Of a stretch of DNA of 64,000 nt, positions 32,901 through 41,600 are shown one piece after another. The notes beneath the pieces were generated by a model. That model was not told where the DNA came from, did not search any database, and saw only the letters and a program-made list of their open reading frames with translations. How positions within the stretch are numbered: position 1 is the first letter of the stretch; each line of letters opens with the position of its first letter. The translations under genes and the position numbers were made by a program. The stretch is from Schizochytrium sp. CCTCC M209059 (taxonomy: Eukaryota > Sar > Bigyra > Thraustochytrida > Thraustochytriidae): NCBI GenBank assembly GCA_000818945.1, contig KN805384.1, positions 523,681 through 587,680 on the forward strand. The letters run 5' to 3'.

Positions 32901-34659
32901 CACCAGCGAAGAGATACGTCTGCGTTGCCAGGCGGTACGGCCCGATCATGGACATGTATGCGACACCAAAGATGTTAAGAGCATTCCAGATCTCGCGGAA
33001 GCGGGATCTTGGCTCGAGAATGTCGCGCCAGGATTTCGACTTTGCGGTATTTGTGTCGAGACCAAAAAACTTCTTCACCTTGGCGCTTCGTTTGGCGGCC
33101 TTTTCTGCTGCCATTCGGATCTCTTCGAATTCTTCCTCCTCGAGCGACTCGGCCATGATGTCCTCGAAAAGCTCTTTCTTCAAGAAAAAGAATTCACAGT
33201 AACTCTTGGCGCGGATGGAGTTCTCGAAATTTCCCGGAAAGAAAAGTGACATTTCTCCCATGAAGCTCCCTAGCTTGCCGCTCAATTGCGCGAGCACTGC
33301 GCCCCCGGGTGAGATAATTTCGGCCTCGCCGCGGCGTAGCCAGTAGCACCCGGGCATTTTCTGACCTGCTCGCGCCACGTAGTCTCCTGGTGACACGATG
33401 ACCTGTTCAAGTGCCACGCAAATGGAGTTAATGACGGGATCTCGCAACTTGCGCAAAAAATGAACTTGTGTGACCAGGTCCTTGGACCGCAATCCAGCGA
33501 CCTGGAGCTGCAGCGTAATGGGAAGGTCGCGCAAGAATTTTGCCTCGTTGACACCTTTAAGACTCGTCCACATGTATGTGTAGTAGGCACGAATACGGTC
33601 ACGTAGGTCTGTCGACAGGTGCCGATATGCCATGTACTTGTTCATATTGTCCATTTTGGTATGGAAGTCATCCTCGTCGGCATCGAGGTTGGCAACCATG
33701 TTTGTCAAGTTGCCAATCACCAAGCAGGTAAGCGTCATGCCAGTATACATGGTAATGAGTGTAAATGAAGTTTCCACCCCGGAATTCGAGGCAGGGACAA
33801 CGTCGCCAAGGCCTACTGTGACCATGGTGATGATTGCCCAGTAAATGCTTCGAACATAAGCATGGATTGTGGGCTCATCGAGATCAACGCTTGATGTTGT
33901 GGCGTTGTAGTGCAAGAGCCCGTCGGCTTGAGCCCAGCTCTGATGGGGTTCCTGGCGCACCGCTGAGAACGCCACTGCAAAAAACCCGCATGCAAACCAG
34001 TGCGCGAAGAAAAAAAAGACTGCCCAGAGCAGTATCATGCGACGCATGCCTGCATTGACAATGACTCGTCTTCTCTCGAGCATGAGAAAGATGACGTTCG
34101 ACTGTTCCTCGACGTGCAAAAGGCGCAGAAATTTGATAAGACGAAGTGCAAGAGCAATGTCCTTGTTGGCGTCAGGATTCGCGGCGTACACAATGTAGTC
34201 GAGTGGCATCGCACAGATGATGCTCGTAACCAGAAAAATTAGGTTTGAGACCTTTCTCCGATACTGTTCGTGACTGGTCATGCGCTCTTCGCGCTGTCGC
34301 TCGTGCGTGGAGCTTAGGACAAGCTCAGCTTCGGGCATGACGATGGAGCTCAGTCTTGGGTCAAACTTCGAGCGAAAAATAAATCGCTGCATCAATAGGT
34401 CAAGGATCAGAAGTAAATCTGCTGCGATGTCACCAACCAGAAAGAGATAGAGAAGGAAGTCGTACTCGGCTTGCTTCTCTGCACTCGCATTGCGAAAGGC
34501 TTCATCGTCTTGCGAGACGCTCCCGTATCCTGGGAAAAACGATAGTCGAAAGGGCACCATAAAGCAGTTCCATGAGAGGGCAAGAATTTGTAGACCTTCC
34601 CACGTTGGCCTTGAGGGTGCATAACGATGCAGCAGCGCAAGCAGTTTGCGTTTCGCCAT
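26965..34659 (-). CDS. Four-repeat cyclic-nucleotide-gated-type cation channel in one polypeptide
   Basis: 2564 residues from the ATG at 34659; the frame runs to 34707 only through a TTG. Four complete S1-S6, pore, C-linker and cNMP-binding units lie in tandem. Filters: TVGLGD (about residue 281), TVGYGD (784), VVVIGD (1344) and SVGYGD (2073). Binding-domain cassettes are near residues 465, 968, 1610 and 2273. Units II, III and IV keep the phosphate-binding Arg-Thr/Ser (KRTA, RRSC, ERTM); unit I has NFENS and lacks the Arg. Unit III carries an insertion of roughly 90 residues inside its binding domain, and a Ser-Pro-rich linker (TPKSPQSPKSPPMSP) precedes unit IV. One chain should form the whole pseudotetrameric pore in the plasma or ciliary membrane. 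The closest precedent is the single-chain four-repeat CNGK channel of sea urchin sperm. K+ preference is likely from units II and IV but unproven. Confidence 0.95.
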   Translation of the reverse strand: MAKRKLLALLHRYAPSRPTWEGLQILALSWNCFMVPFRLSFFPGYGSVSQDDEAFRNASAEKQAEYDFLLYLFLVGDIAADLLLILDLLMQRFIFRSKFDPRLSSIVMPEAELVLSSTHERQREERMTSHEQYRRKVSNLIFLVTSIICAMPLDYIVYAANPDANKDIALALRLIKFLRLLHVEEQSNVIFLMLERRRVIVNAGMRRMILLWAVFFFFAHWFACGFFAVAFSAVRQEPHQSWAQADGLLHYNATTSSVDLDEPTIHAYVRSIYWAIITMVTVGLGDVVPASNSGVETSFTLITMYTGMTLTCLVIGNLTNMVANLDADEDDFHTKMDNMNKYMAYRHLSTDLRDRIRAYYTYMWTSLKGVNEAKFLRDLPITLQLQVAGLRSKDLVTQVHFLRKLRDPVINSICVALEQVIVSPGDYVARAGQKMPGCYWLRRGEAEIISPGGAVLAQLSGKLGSFMGEMSLFFPGNFENSIRAKSYCEFFFLKKELFEDIMAESLEEEEFEEIRMAAEKAAKRSAKVKKFFGLDTNTAKSKSWRDILEPRSRFREIWNALNIFGVAYMSMIGPYRLATQTYLFAGDVRPGHFVVDWFLDSFFVIDVIFRARFFGFVQEGVVVRDGERIFQRYKRIEPWITDLIVIIPLDLIAVYEVTWLPILRLNKILRIEYLMSHYDTAQSYMAARRITLSNGLHRIVKIFFWVIWCVHVVGCGWMVMSLISWHHGGLTKDERHAYLDRSNCAQTDDDWVCKDHANWANIDHTQPGVTYLRAIYFVLVDMTTVGYGDLVPYNTRETAYVAFITFIGGLGYPAVVGAMAALISSLDTARTEFQNKLAVLTQYMAVKKFPRPLRVRIMRYYDYLWSRQRGVDEDSILHDLPNSLRMEVQEYINGSIMRNITFLQDIDQELLRHLLSVLQPSVFLPGDFIITAGELGQDMFLLEKGATRVTSANGKLTYAVLTPGDYFGEGSLLGLEKRTANIIAIGYCDCFVLNKEDFDRVTHEFPQQRELVLMRLRATLQEKRLKNAAITENMDRYSKLAVITSYEYEERKTVPETSWRHPESGLRRAWDVAILLAILYNFATVPVRLALNAGLTLFAVDYTLDVFLAIDVYCRYKYFGYLDGGQVFTDRDDIRSSYFRSGALRRDVLTTLPFDVLALISLFINPESEDFTRNLALAMACCRIPKLLLVLRVPKLKANLDTIFSMSRFRDYGAMYRLFLLVVAVIAISHWTGCFFYAIAYYEQSDDDAIAECVDRLTADLGNDDIIKYSADSCPEETFFTMKDNWPQLTNSDLTCGATFEAHCRWNQTWIQNQMEMGLLPLDGGSLDHRYLRAMNWALPTLVVVVIGDTIPVDIPGTLYVTIMIIIGVTINAAIIGSIANLVANLEGSAAKYREKMDTFERFLYMYQVPQSLQQRTRNYLEYLWETEKDAVQANLVDQMPATLRAEVSNYLKLKFVIQTPFFEFCDTALSKGIAAKLKSEVYSPHDFIIYEGDVGTEMYFIEQGTVQMVSFRGNWRSGHRASSVAVEPGSPGGVNQSNRSLNSRVLSERIKSNGSQSPVGGPGIGVVKQPSLSSLRSGAHSTKRASLIAMEGQIGEEEIIVLASLDAGAYFGETAVFFNERRSCSARALDFTELFALHREDLDEVLLRYPHQADRMFSVVSELRENNQLRNDNLRTNMEAIIAGSKMLDFMSEKRPSFSAGSILDYGRRMLTKRASFLKTGPLGIATGSRVYAAGAGSAPTTPKSPQSPKSPPMSPSNRTNGFGSTLYKSLMNSSLRSAGPAPAVANKKYGIDGKPVPKLAHHLVSDSRMRKKRQKAAAKKARIYRPNETFCRVWNMASLFFTMYFAFSIPFRFAFFADGRPPLTDHKMTWGVIIWFGFEYCIDIFFIVDIFMRYKRFAINRYGKVITNEALIAEHYWDTWLFYDLAASFPADIFAWAAFLSGNNDSHITLLSAVRFLHLLRLLRVHGYSKLLDKYIHELFPRINSSVISVIFLFTGMLLLNHWAACTWFILHRYVESDLHKTWAIADGLAQFITESDDPEAAGSHNIFNEDLNPSFVYLRALYFTVTTMSSVGYGDIRPYTLVETIHELIVVVLGACTFAALIGSVAVVFLHWDSRGEISFKNRLRKLLDFMAFRELPGGLQREIIDHFTNHWERFEGVDMHDVIVGLPLPLQLELAMCIHHEILDKVRGLRKCHIHVQRHIARKLRMQICSKGEYVFREGEIGHDIYFIRSGELEVTSTEKALSQSQRNLSTMPSHMSLRKKGSYTLRAGHHFGGECLYSLSGERTMTVQCTEACELAFIPKDEFERIMVEFPEHRSIGIFAELVHPERRTMKQSKELHRQVAEIAGSVQTPLGRFSARHIANILGNPNTKMLREHPRLTSIQHTLIQSQLQDDTILHNPKSRKSFATVAKPLGASILQNVVKDGGSGATSLRSFSEKSVSSQKSGSQKGPDWVEPREGRRRTIEERDQQLLATRQLSKSSEQLAKYLKENNVTERRATVFRGTRKGNMVATIQRGSFTYEDAQDFLAYTRQTGDSMIALDALPVLSPQHLERRQTEFFLK

Positions 34660-36804
34660 AGTTTCGTTTTTGTGAAAGCGAAACTGATAATGTGTATTGG
34701 CTTGCAATGCGCAGGCCTGACAAGGCCACTATACTTAGTGGAGCGGCGGCTGCCGCTTTGACTGCGCCAAGACCAGGGCCGACGAGCAAAGAAAGGCCGG
34801 TTTTGCGCGCTGCTCTTTCTGTGCTCAATGTTTTTACGCAGTAGTACGAGCTCTTGCTCCAGCACCAGCACTAGCACCAGCGCCAAAATGAGCAGTCAGC
34901 GCGTCAGTTGGTTGGCTGGTCGGTCGCAGACTGAATGACAAGCTTGCGCACAAAGCTTTGCGCACAAGCCTTTGCGCACAAAGCTTGCGGGCAAGAGGTG
35001 GGAGGCGTTGGCCCCGCGTTCTCCCTCGAGAGGCGAGCACGACTCGTCTTTTGCTGCAGCCTCGAGCTCCGCTACTTCGGGCCAGCGTGCCGCCACGCCC
35101 CGCCTCAAGGGCGCCGCGCTCTTGTTTATTGACTTGCCTGCTCGCTCACGCTCTTCGTAGTTGCGAAGTCCTCGTGGCAGCTCCAGCAACCGCCGCCAAA
35201 GTACCGTTGAGAGGAGCACAGACTCTGGCTGTGACCCAGCGTGCACATATACATACACACCTTGCTTGTGGTGGCGGTGGTGGTGACCGGTGACATGACA
35301 TTGCGTGGCTCGGCATGCACGGCTCGGCATATCGCACGGCACGGCACCGCGCGCACGTAGTACGTACGTAGGTCTGCGTATACGTACAACACGGTATTGG
35401 CACGGCATCGTGGCAAAAAATGGGGGCCAAGCTCAGCACATCATTCGCTCGCATGTTGTGCGGACGGGGCTCCGTGGGCACGACGCCTACTGTGCTGGGC
35501 CATCGACATGCAATGGTTGAGAACAACGTCGTGACAAGCAATAAGGTGCGAGGGAAGGGCTTGGAACAGAGCTCCCCGTCCTCTTGCTTCGCCATCCCTT
35601 GGTACTTCCGAAACGGGGAGTAGTTGGGCGCGGCGGCCAAGAACTCTGGACTTCTGAAAAAAAAAGACCGTTTCTACTGGGCATACTACCAGTCAGGACA
35701 AGCTACTTCCAAACCAGAGCCGGGCCTGGTTAAACAGGCTCGCCTGGCAGTAGTAAAAGTAGCCTGTAGCTGCCATCGCAATCAAGTCAACGAAACGGGA
35801 AAGGGAGGAAGGAAAGGACGCGTCGCTAGGCTTTCGACTTGTATGGAAGGAGCAGCCGCAGCCAGGACCTGATCATGACTGACTGAATGACTGACTGATC
35901 GACTTATTAGTCTAGAAAACATCTCCTGGAGCTCCTTCACCCGGAGTCTCGCAGCCCCGTTCTTGGAAAAAAAGGAAACAACCTGAGTGTCAACGTTTCA
36001 TTTCGAGGGTTGCGCTAATCTGCCATACATTGCGCGACATCATTCCGTGGTAAGTAGCCAGCTGCCAGCGTTGATGTGCCTCTTTAGAATATAAAGAGAC
36101 AAGTTAATTTTGAGGTTTTACGTTAGTTTTTTTTTTTTTTCTAACAGTAAGGCCAGAGGCCTTCGATTGCCCACCCCGTCGAAGCACTTCTTTTCAATCA
36201 TGATATAAGCACTGGGCCCCCCCCCCAAAAAATGGCCGTGGGTGCTCCTGAGCAAAAAGTGCCGATAAATGCGCCAATGTCTGTCGGTCTGCCTGTCCCC
36301 ATGCTTTGCCTACCTTTTCAAATCCGCACACGAGCCATGAGAGCGGCTGCTCAACAAGTGGCACTAGGCCTAAAGCAGGTTGCCGTAACGGCCTCGATTG
36401 ATGTAGACAATTTTGTTGACTCTTGGCGACAGGTCATAACGTAGACACCAGCGTAGACACACGCCCCGCCAGATCCTCGCACGCTCAAAGCGTCAAGCCC
36501 GAGTCAGGTCGAGCGCGGGGACAGCGTGACGCGCGCCGTACGCTGGCACGGGACCCCGGGGCCGGCTGGTCTGACGACACTTGAGAAAGGCACGACTGCG
36601 ACTGCTTTGGTCGCGCATAGGCGAACGAGCGGGCCAGCGAGCGATTCGACACGACGCGCACGACGCTGCGAACACAACTTCACTTGCCGACCAACTTTCA
36701 GGCGCACGCGACGCGACGCGACGCGACGAAGATTCAACGCGGCGCGTACAGGCAGACCGGTTAAGTACGGAGCAGTGCACGCATTGTCGCAGGATAACAA
36801 GAAG
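34660..36804. other. 2.1-kb divergent spacer between CNG channel and Tsg101; no gene established
   Basis: Holds the promoters and 5' UTRs of both flanking genes. Visible features: AGCTTGCGCACAAAG-like repeats (about 34949-34985), TACG repeats (about 35358-35371), T-rich and C-rich homopolymers (about 36127-36140 and 36217-36225) and GCGAC pentamers (about 36711-36730). A 67-codon ATG frame (35420-35623) and a 70-codon frame (36232-36444) are present but lack domain or codon support. Confidence 0.45.
36711..36730. repeat. GCGAC pentanucleotide tract
   Basis: Four tandem GCGAC/ACGCG units about 80 bases before the Tsg101 ATG, probably in the 5' UTR. Confidence 0.75.
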
Positions 36805-38250
36805 ATGTATCCGCAAATGCAGCAGATGAGGCAGCAGCAGCAGCAGCAGCAGCAGTCGTCGCCACTCGCGCACCAGGTGGGCGGCAGTTCCGTGGAAAAG
36901 GCCGTGAGGTCGTGCGATGCGTACAAGCCGGAGTACGTTCAACGTATCGTCAGGGATATCAACGACATTCAGGGCGCAGCCTCTCTCGAGGCGAAGGCTG
37001 CAGAGCACTTTAGCGACTTTGGCGAGCGGAACCTTCTCGTGGAACTCGAAGGTACCGTGCCAATCAACTATCAAAGCAACCGGTACAATATCCCGATGCG
37101 GATATGGATCTCAAAGTCCTATCCGGAATCGGCCCCGCTTGTTTATGTGACGCCGAAGCCCGGAATGCACATTGTGGACGGCCACAAGCACGTGAACCGC
37201 GACGACGGTCTTGTATCGCATCACTACCTTCAGGAATGGCAAGCTTCGAGATCGAACCTCTCGGGTCTTTTGAACGCGTGCAAGGCGATGTTCAGTATTG
37301 CACCTCCTGTGATCTCTTCTGGAGGCGCGAGCCAAGTGCATTCTGCCTCGGCAAGCATGTATCCTACGCACGCACGCCCTCCGGCGACATCGCGATCAAT
37401 GCCTCCACCTCCACCGGCTTATTCGTCATATGCGGGACCAGGATATCCGCGCCCTGTCGCTGCTGCTTCTTCGCATGGTTGGCCTGACCAGGCCCCACCG
37501 ACGCCGTCTTATCCTCGCACCTCCACGCCGCCGCCACCACCTTACCCAGCGAGCAGCGGATCGTCTCGTCCGCGGACGCCGACTATGCCCTCGTCTCAGT
37601 CTTCGAGGGCATCCGCCTTGCACGCCACAAGCGAGCAGGAACACTCGCGGCTCGACGCGCAACGCCAGTCGGAGCAAAACAGAACTCGGCAGGCCCTTGA
37701 GATCAAGCTTCAGGAAAAGTTCAAAAAGTTTCGTGAGCAAATGAAGACGGAGCTGAGCGACGAGATGAAAATCCAAACCAAGCTGGAAGAAGGTCAGCGT
37801 GTGCTCGAGGAGGGCTTGGGCAAGCTCGAGAAACAAAAGGAAGACCTCGAAGCCACGATTCATGAACTGGACCTCAAAGAGACGCAGCTCAAGACATGGC
37901 TTGAACAGTACGGAAACTCAGATGAAGAAGGCAACCCGAACAGTTGCGCTATCGCACAAATCAACCTCGACGAGGCCATCGTGCCCGCTGACGGTCTTTC
38001 GAGGCAGCTCTTTGATTGCGTCGTAGAGACGAGCGCGATCGACGACACATTATATCACTTGGACCGTGCGCTCTCGAATGACATTATCAAACTCCCAGAC
38101 TTTCTCAAGGAGGTTCGCAAGCTTGCACGCAAACAATTTATGGCCAAGGCCCTTGCTCTCAAGATTCAAGAGCACCAGCAGAAAATGCACATGCAGACGC
38201 GCCAGGTTCCCTCATTGAACTCCCGTCCGCCGCCGTACCGGCCATCCTGA
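36805..38250 (+). CDS. TSG101: ESCRT-I subunit Tsg101/Vps23 (UEV domain protein)
   Basis: 481 residues from the ATG at 36805 (context gaagATGt). The frame continues upstream only from a GTG at 36526 and that part looks like 5' UTR. After a short poly-Gln stretch, residues about 25-165 form a UEV domain: an inactive E2 fold with YNIPMRIWI, a YP-SAP motif and VNRDDG--S in place of a catalytic Cys, followed by LQEW. A Pro/Ser/Tyr-rich region follows (about 175-280), then a coiled coil (about 285-375) and a C-terminal steadiness box (about 405-470). This is the full Tsg101/Vps23 order. It acts on endosomes, binding ubiquitinated cargo and P(T/S)AP motifs through the UEV domain and other ESCRT-I subunits through the coiled coil and C-terminus. 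It is convergent with MIOS across an assembly gap. Confidence 0.95.
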   Translation: MYPQMQQMRQQQQQQQQSSPLAHQVGGSSVEKAVRSCDAYKPEYVQRIVRDINDIQGAASLEAKAAEHFSDFGERNLLVELEGTVPINYQSNRYNIPMRIWISKSYPESAPLVYVTPKPGMHIVDGHKHVNRDDGLVSHHYLQEWQASRSNLSGLLNACKAMFSIAPPVISSGGASQVHSASASMYPTHARPPATSRSMPPPPPAYSSYAGPGYPRPVAAASSHGWPDQAPPTPSYPRTSTPPPPPYPASSGSSRPRTPTMPSSQSSRASALHATSEQEHSRLDAQRQSEQNRTRQALEIKLQEKFKKFREQMKTELSDEMKIQTKLEEGQRVLEEGLGKLEKQKEDLEATIHELDLKETQLKTWLEQYGNSDEEGNPNSCAIAQINLDEAIVPADGLSRQLFDCVVETSAIDDTLYHLDRALSNDIIKLPDFLKEVRKLARKQFMAKALALKIQEHQQKMHMQTRQVPSLNSRPPPYRPS

Positions 38251-38656
38251 GGTCTTGTCACGGTCTTGCTTCTTTCCTTTCTACTTCCTCCCTTTTCTTC
38301 TTTACGTTGCAGGAAACGGAGCGGAGCTGACTCTCTTGCGCAAAGGTGGCAATGGCATTTGAAGTGTTCAAAGGTTTTGCGCCCGCTTCTGGCAAAGAGA
38401 ATAGTGAACAACAAGGCGGAGGAGAAGGGAANNNNNNNNNNNNNNNNTGGCCTTCCTTGGGAGGAGTGAGTAGGCGGCATGCTCTCTGTTGAGAACCCAT
38501 ACGCTTGTAAATTGAGATATAAGATTTTGTGGGGACTGACTAGGCTAAAAAGTAAAGAAAAAGGAACGAAAAGACTAGACCAGAACGTTTTCCATAGACC
38601 TGCTGCTCACAACTCATTTCTCTTCCCTCTCTCTCTCTTTCTTTTTGATTTTTCTC
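38251..38656. other. Convergent 3' spacer with assembly gap
   Basis: Between the stop codons of Tsg101 (+) and MIOS (-). It is CT-rich, with no coding signal, and contains 16 undetermined bases at 38432-38447. Confidence 0.7.
38432..38447. other. Assembly gap (16 N)
   Basis: Run of N between the two 3' UTRs. The real missing length is unknown; no annotated gene is interrupted. Confidence 0.99.
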
Positions 38657-41600
38657 TCACCGCAAAGATGTACAGGTACAGGTGCAGTCCGAAACAGGGC
38701 AGCAAACGTGCTCCAGAAACCATTCGGTCATGCATGATGCATGGCCACCATGACGACATCTGAGACACCACGAGAACCAGCGGCCAAAGGGCTGCGCGGT
38801 GCCTGCAGGAACAAAATCATTCGACACCAAAGCTCCTCCCTTGCCTTCGCCTCTCTTTGAGGCGCTCTTGTGCCTGCCTCCTCCATGAGAAGCAGCATCG
38901 CGTGGATGCTTTTCCATGATCCGCGCAAAACGCTCACGCTCACGGTGCGTTGTGCCCATCATTTGCGCGTACGGATTAATGCAACTCATGGGCAATACAC
39001 AAACCGCGCATGACGAAAGCCGTTTTTTACAATGCGGGCAGCAAGGGATGGTTAGCTTGCGATCGTTGAGGCGGGACGACCCGCTGAGCATGCTGGCGTC
39101 CGGAATAACTTTGTTAAGAAGAAGAGACTTTTTGCAATGCGTGCATACTGCGTAAACCTGCGGATTCTGCGCCGCGCGCGAGCGCATTGACGCCAAAACA
39201 TCGCCCGCCATACCCTCGGGAACCCGACTTGGACCGTTGCTTATAACATGGTCAACATGGCGCGCTTCCTCGAGAGCGCGCGTCGAAGGTGGAGGCGACG
39301 AGGGGGTGGCGGGCGCCTCATCCTTTTCGCGATGCGCCTTGAGTTTGCGCTCTCGAGCTGCGAAACGCACATCGAAGCGCGCGCGCTCTTGCCAAAGCTG
39401 CCAGACATTGAGCAGGTCGCGATACGAAGAGATCCACCATGCGATGCGCGTCGCATCGCGAACAGACAGTTCATCTGGAATCGTGTGACAGGATACGAGA
39501 GCAGCAGTCTGAACGTCGCCAGAGTGATCGACGTATGCCTGCAGCAATTGCATACCGCGATCTCCCAAGCCCGTGAGAACAATCCCATCCAGATGTCCAT
39601 GCTCGATTGCGTGGTCGCAATTTTCGCGCAAAAAAGTGTAGAGCTTTTGATCGGGAAGGAACCGACAGGCAAACGCAATGCGATCCGTGAGCGCAATGCG
39701 CGATTCCTTGAGGACGCAACTGAACTCGATCTCCGTCGAGGGCAACAAGTCATCCTGCATACTCGGAGCATCAACGTCGTCGCTACCATTCGCATGAGAC
39801 TTGTTTGAGGTCGCGGTATTCAAGTCGCTAATAGAAGCGCTGTTGCTCGCCCCGCTGCCAATGCTGAGCTTTTCCGATGACTTGGTCGGTGACGCGAGGG
39901 CGTGTTCTCCTGATGCACCAGCTTCGGCCTCCGCTTCGTCCTCGGGGATACCCGCAAGGCCAGAACTTGATGTCGTCGAGATCTGGACCGTTGGCATAAT
40001 ACTTGTGACGGCACTTGACACAGAAAATCCATCATCCAGCCGCGTTCCCGTCGAGTCGTTGGCCGACAACGACGGATTATCCAGCGCTTCGATCCTCGAA
40101 AGGTCTCGGCGCTGCTGCACGCGTTGCTCATAATTCTCAACGAGAAATGCAAGAGCGGCTCGCAAGACGGGAAAGCTATCGAGACGCGTGAGCAGACCAC
40201 TGCAGCGGTCCACCCATAAAGATGAGTTTCCGCTTTCTGCCCCGGGGTAACCCGCCAGCGCCATGGCAACCAGCTCGAGAAGATCCGCAATGAGTTCCTC
40301 GTCAGTGCTGCGAAAGGGATCGCGGTGTACTTCGAAGCGAGGGTTTCCGGCGCCAAGAGAGATGGGGGCATTTGAGGACGCACGATGGGCGCGACGGCGA
40401 TGGCGAAGGTCAGTCGCAGCCTTTTGCAGGATTTGCACCGCTGAGGTCAGATTGCAATCAAAGATTGCGAGTGCGGCCAAACGCTGATAGTCGCGGTCGT
40501 TGCCAACGACGCCAAAGCGCATGTCCGTGGAAACACTCATGGAGCCACTGTGTCCCTCCTTTTCTTCAAGATCTCGCCAGCCACAAAGCCGCAGCGCCGT
40601 GTTGCGCGAATTGCTGAGATACAGAGTAAAGCGGGGCTTTGAGGTGGTGTCAACGCGCGTTCCATCCTGCGTACCCGCGCGGTTAGCGAGAATAGAAATC
40701 AGGCCGGCGTCGACGAGGCCTTTGGCTCGCGTAGGGTCCATTCGGCGCGAGGCACGCTCGACCCAGCGCCACATATCGCGCAGGCGAACGAGGTCGGCAA
40801 GACAGGAGGTTGGATCGCTTGGGTCCACCATGGTGTAAAATTCTTCATCAAATCCCTTGGGCGACTGCGGGGCCCCACTGGAGAGGCGTTTAGCAGCGGC
40901 GATCGTTCGCTCTAGCAGCTTGATGTTCGCCTCTGCATCAATGGCGTAACCGAGCCTTGCGCGCGTGCGAAGAATGAGCGACGGGTCGCGCTGCGGGAAG
41001 GGAAGCTGAGAAGGAACGAGTGCCCCACCAAAGCTGAGCTTTGACTGTGGAGACACGGAGATGGGCAGCGGATTCTGCAGCGAAACATCGTCAGGAATTC
41101 CATTTTTGCTCGAAACAAAGAGTATGCGATTGGCACTCAAGGCAAATCGACGCTTATCCAAGGCATTCGAGGGATCCGCCGACCCGTTGGCGACGCCATG
41201 GCCTGCACTTGAAGCTACAGATGTCGCCAGGGGGCCATTTGAGTTGCCGGGAGGCACATTTGGACCGACAGCTGCTGAAGCGCCAGGGGCAACTGCCACA
41301 GGATTGCGCGGACCCCCCGTAGAATTGGTATGGGCGCCTTTGACAGGAATCCAGCAGAAGCTGGCAATTCGATCGCTTGTGTAACGTCGCGCATCTGACT
41401 TGGTGATCTTCATTGTTTGAAAGACCTTCTCTGTGTCCATTTCGCGCGTGTTTGCAGAAAGTATAGACTCCTTGTCTTCAAGCGCAGCGGCAGCTGCCAA
41501 GACGTCGCTGCCACGTGCGGCTGCTGGCGGGGGCGGCGGCGGGGGCGGCAAGTCGTCGTCGTGGTTCTTAAAAGAGCTGTCAGACCCAGAACCGGAGCTG

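Noticed and set aside
35420..35623. 67-codon ATG frame starting MGAKLSTSF in the CNG/Tsg101 spacer
   Set aside because: Good start context and a possible internal donor (AAG|GTGCGA), but no recognisable domain, no acceptor identified and weak codon character.
36232..36444. 70-codon ATG frame upstream of Tsg101
   Set aside because: Codon use unlike the real genes, no domain, and located in AT-rich and homopolymer-rich spacer.
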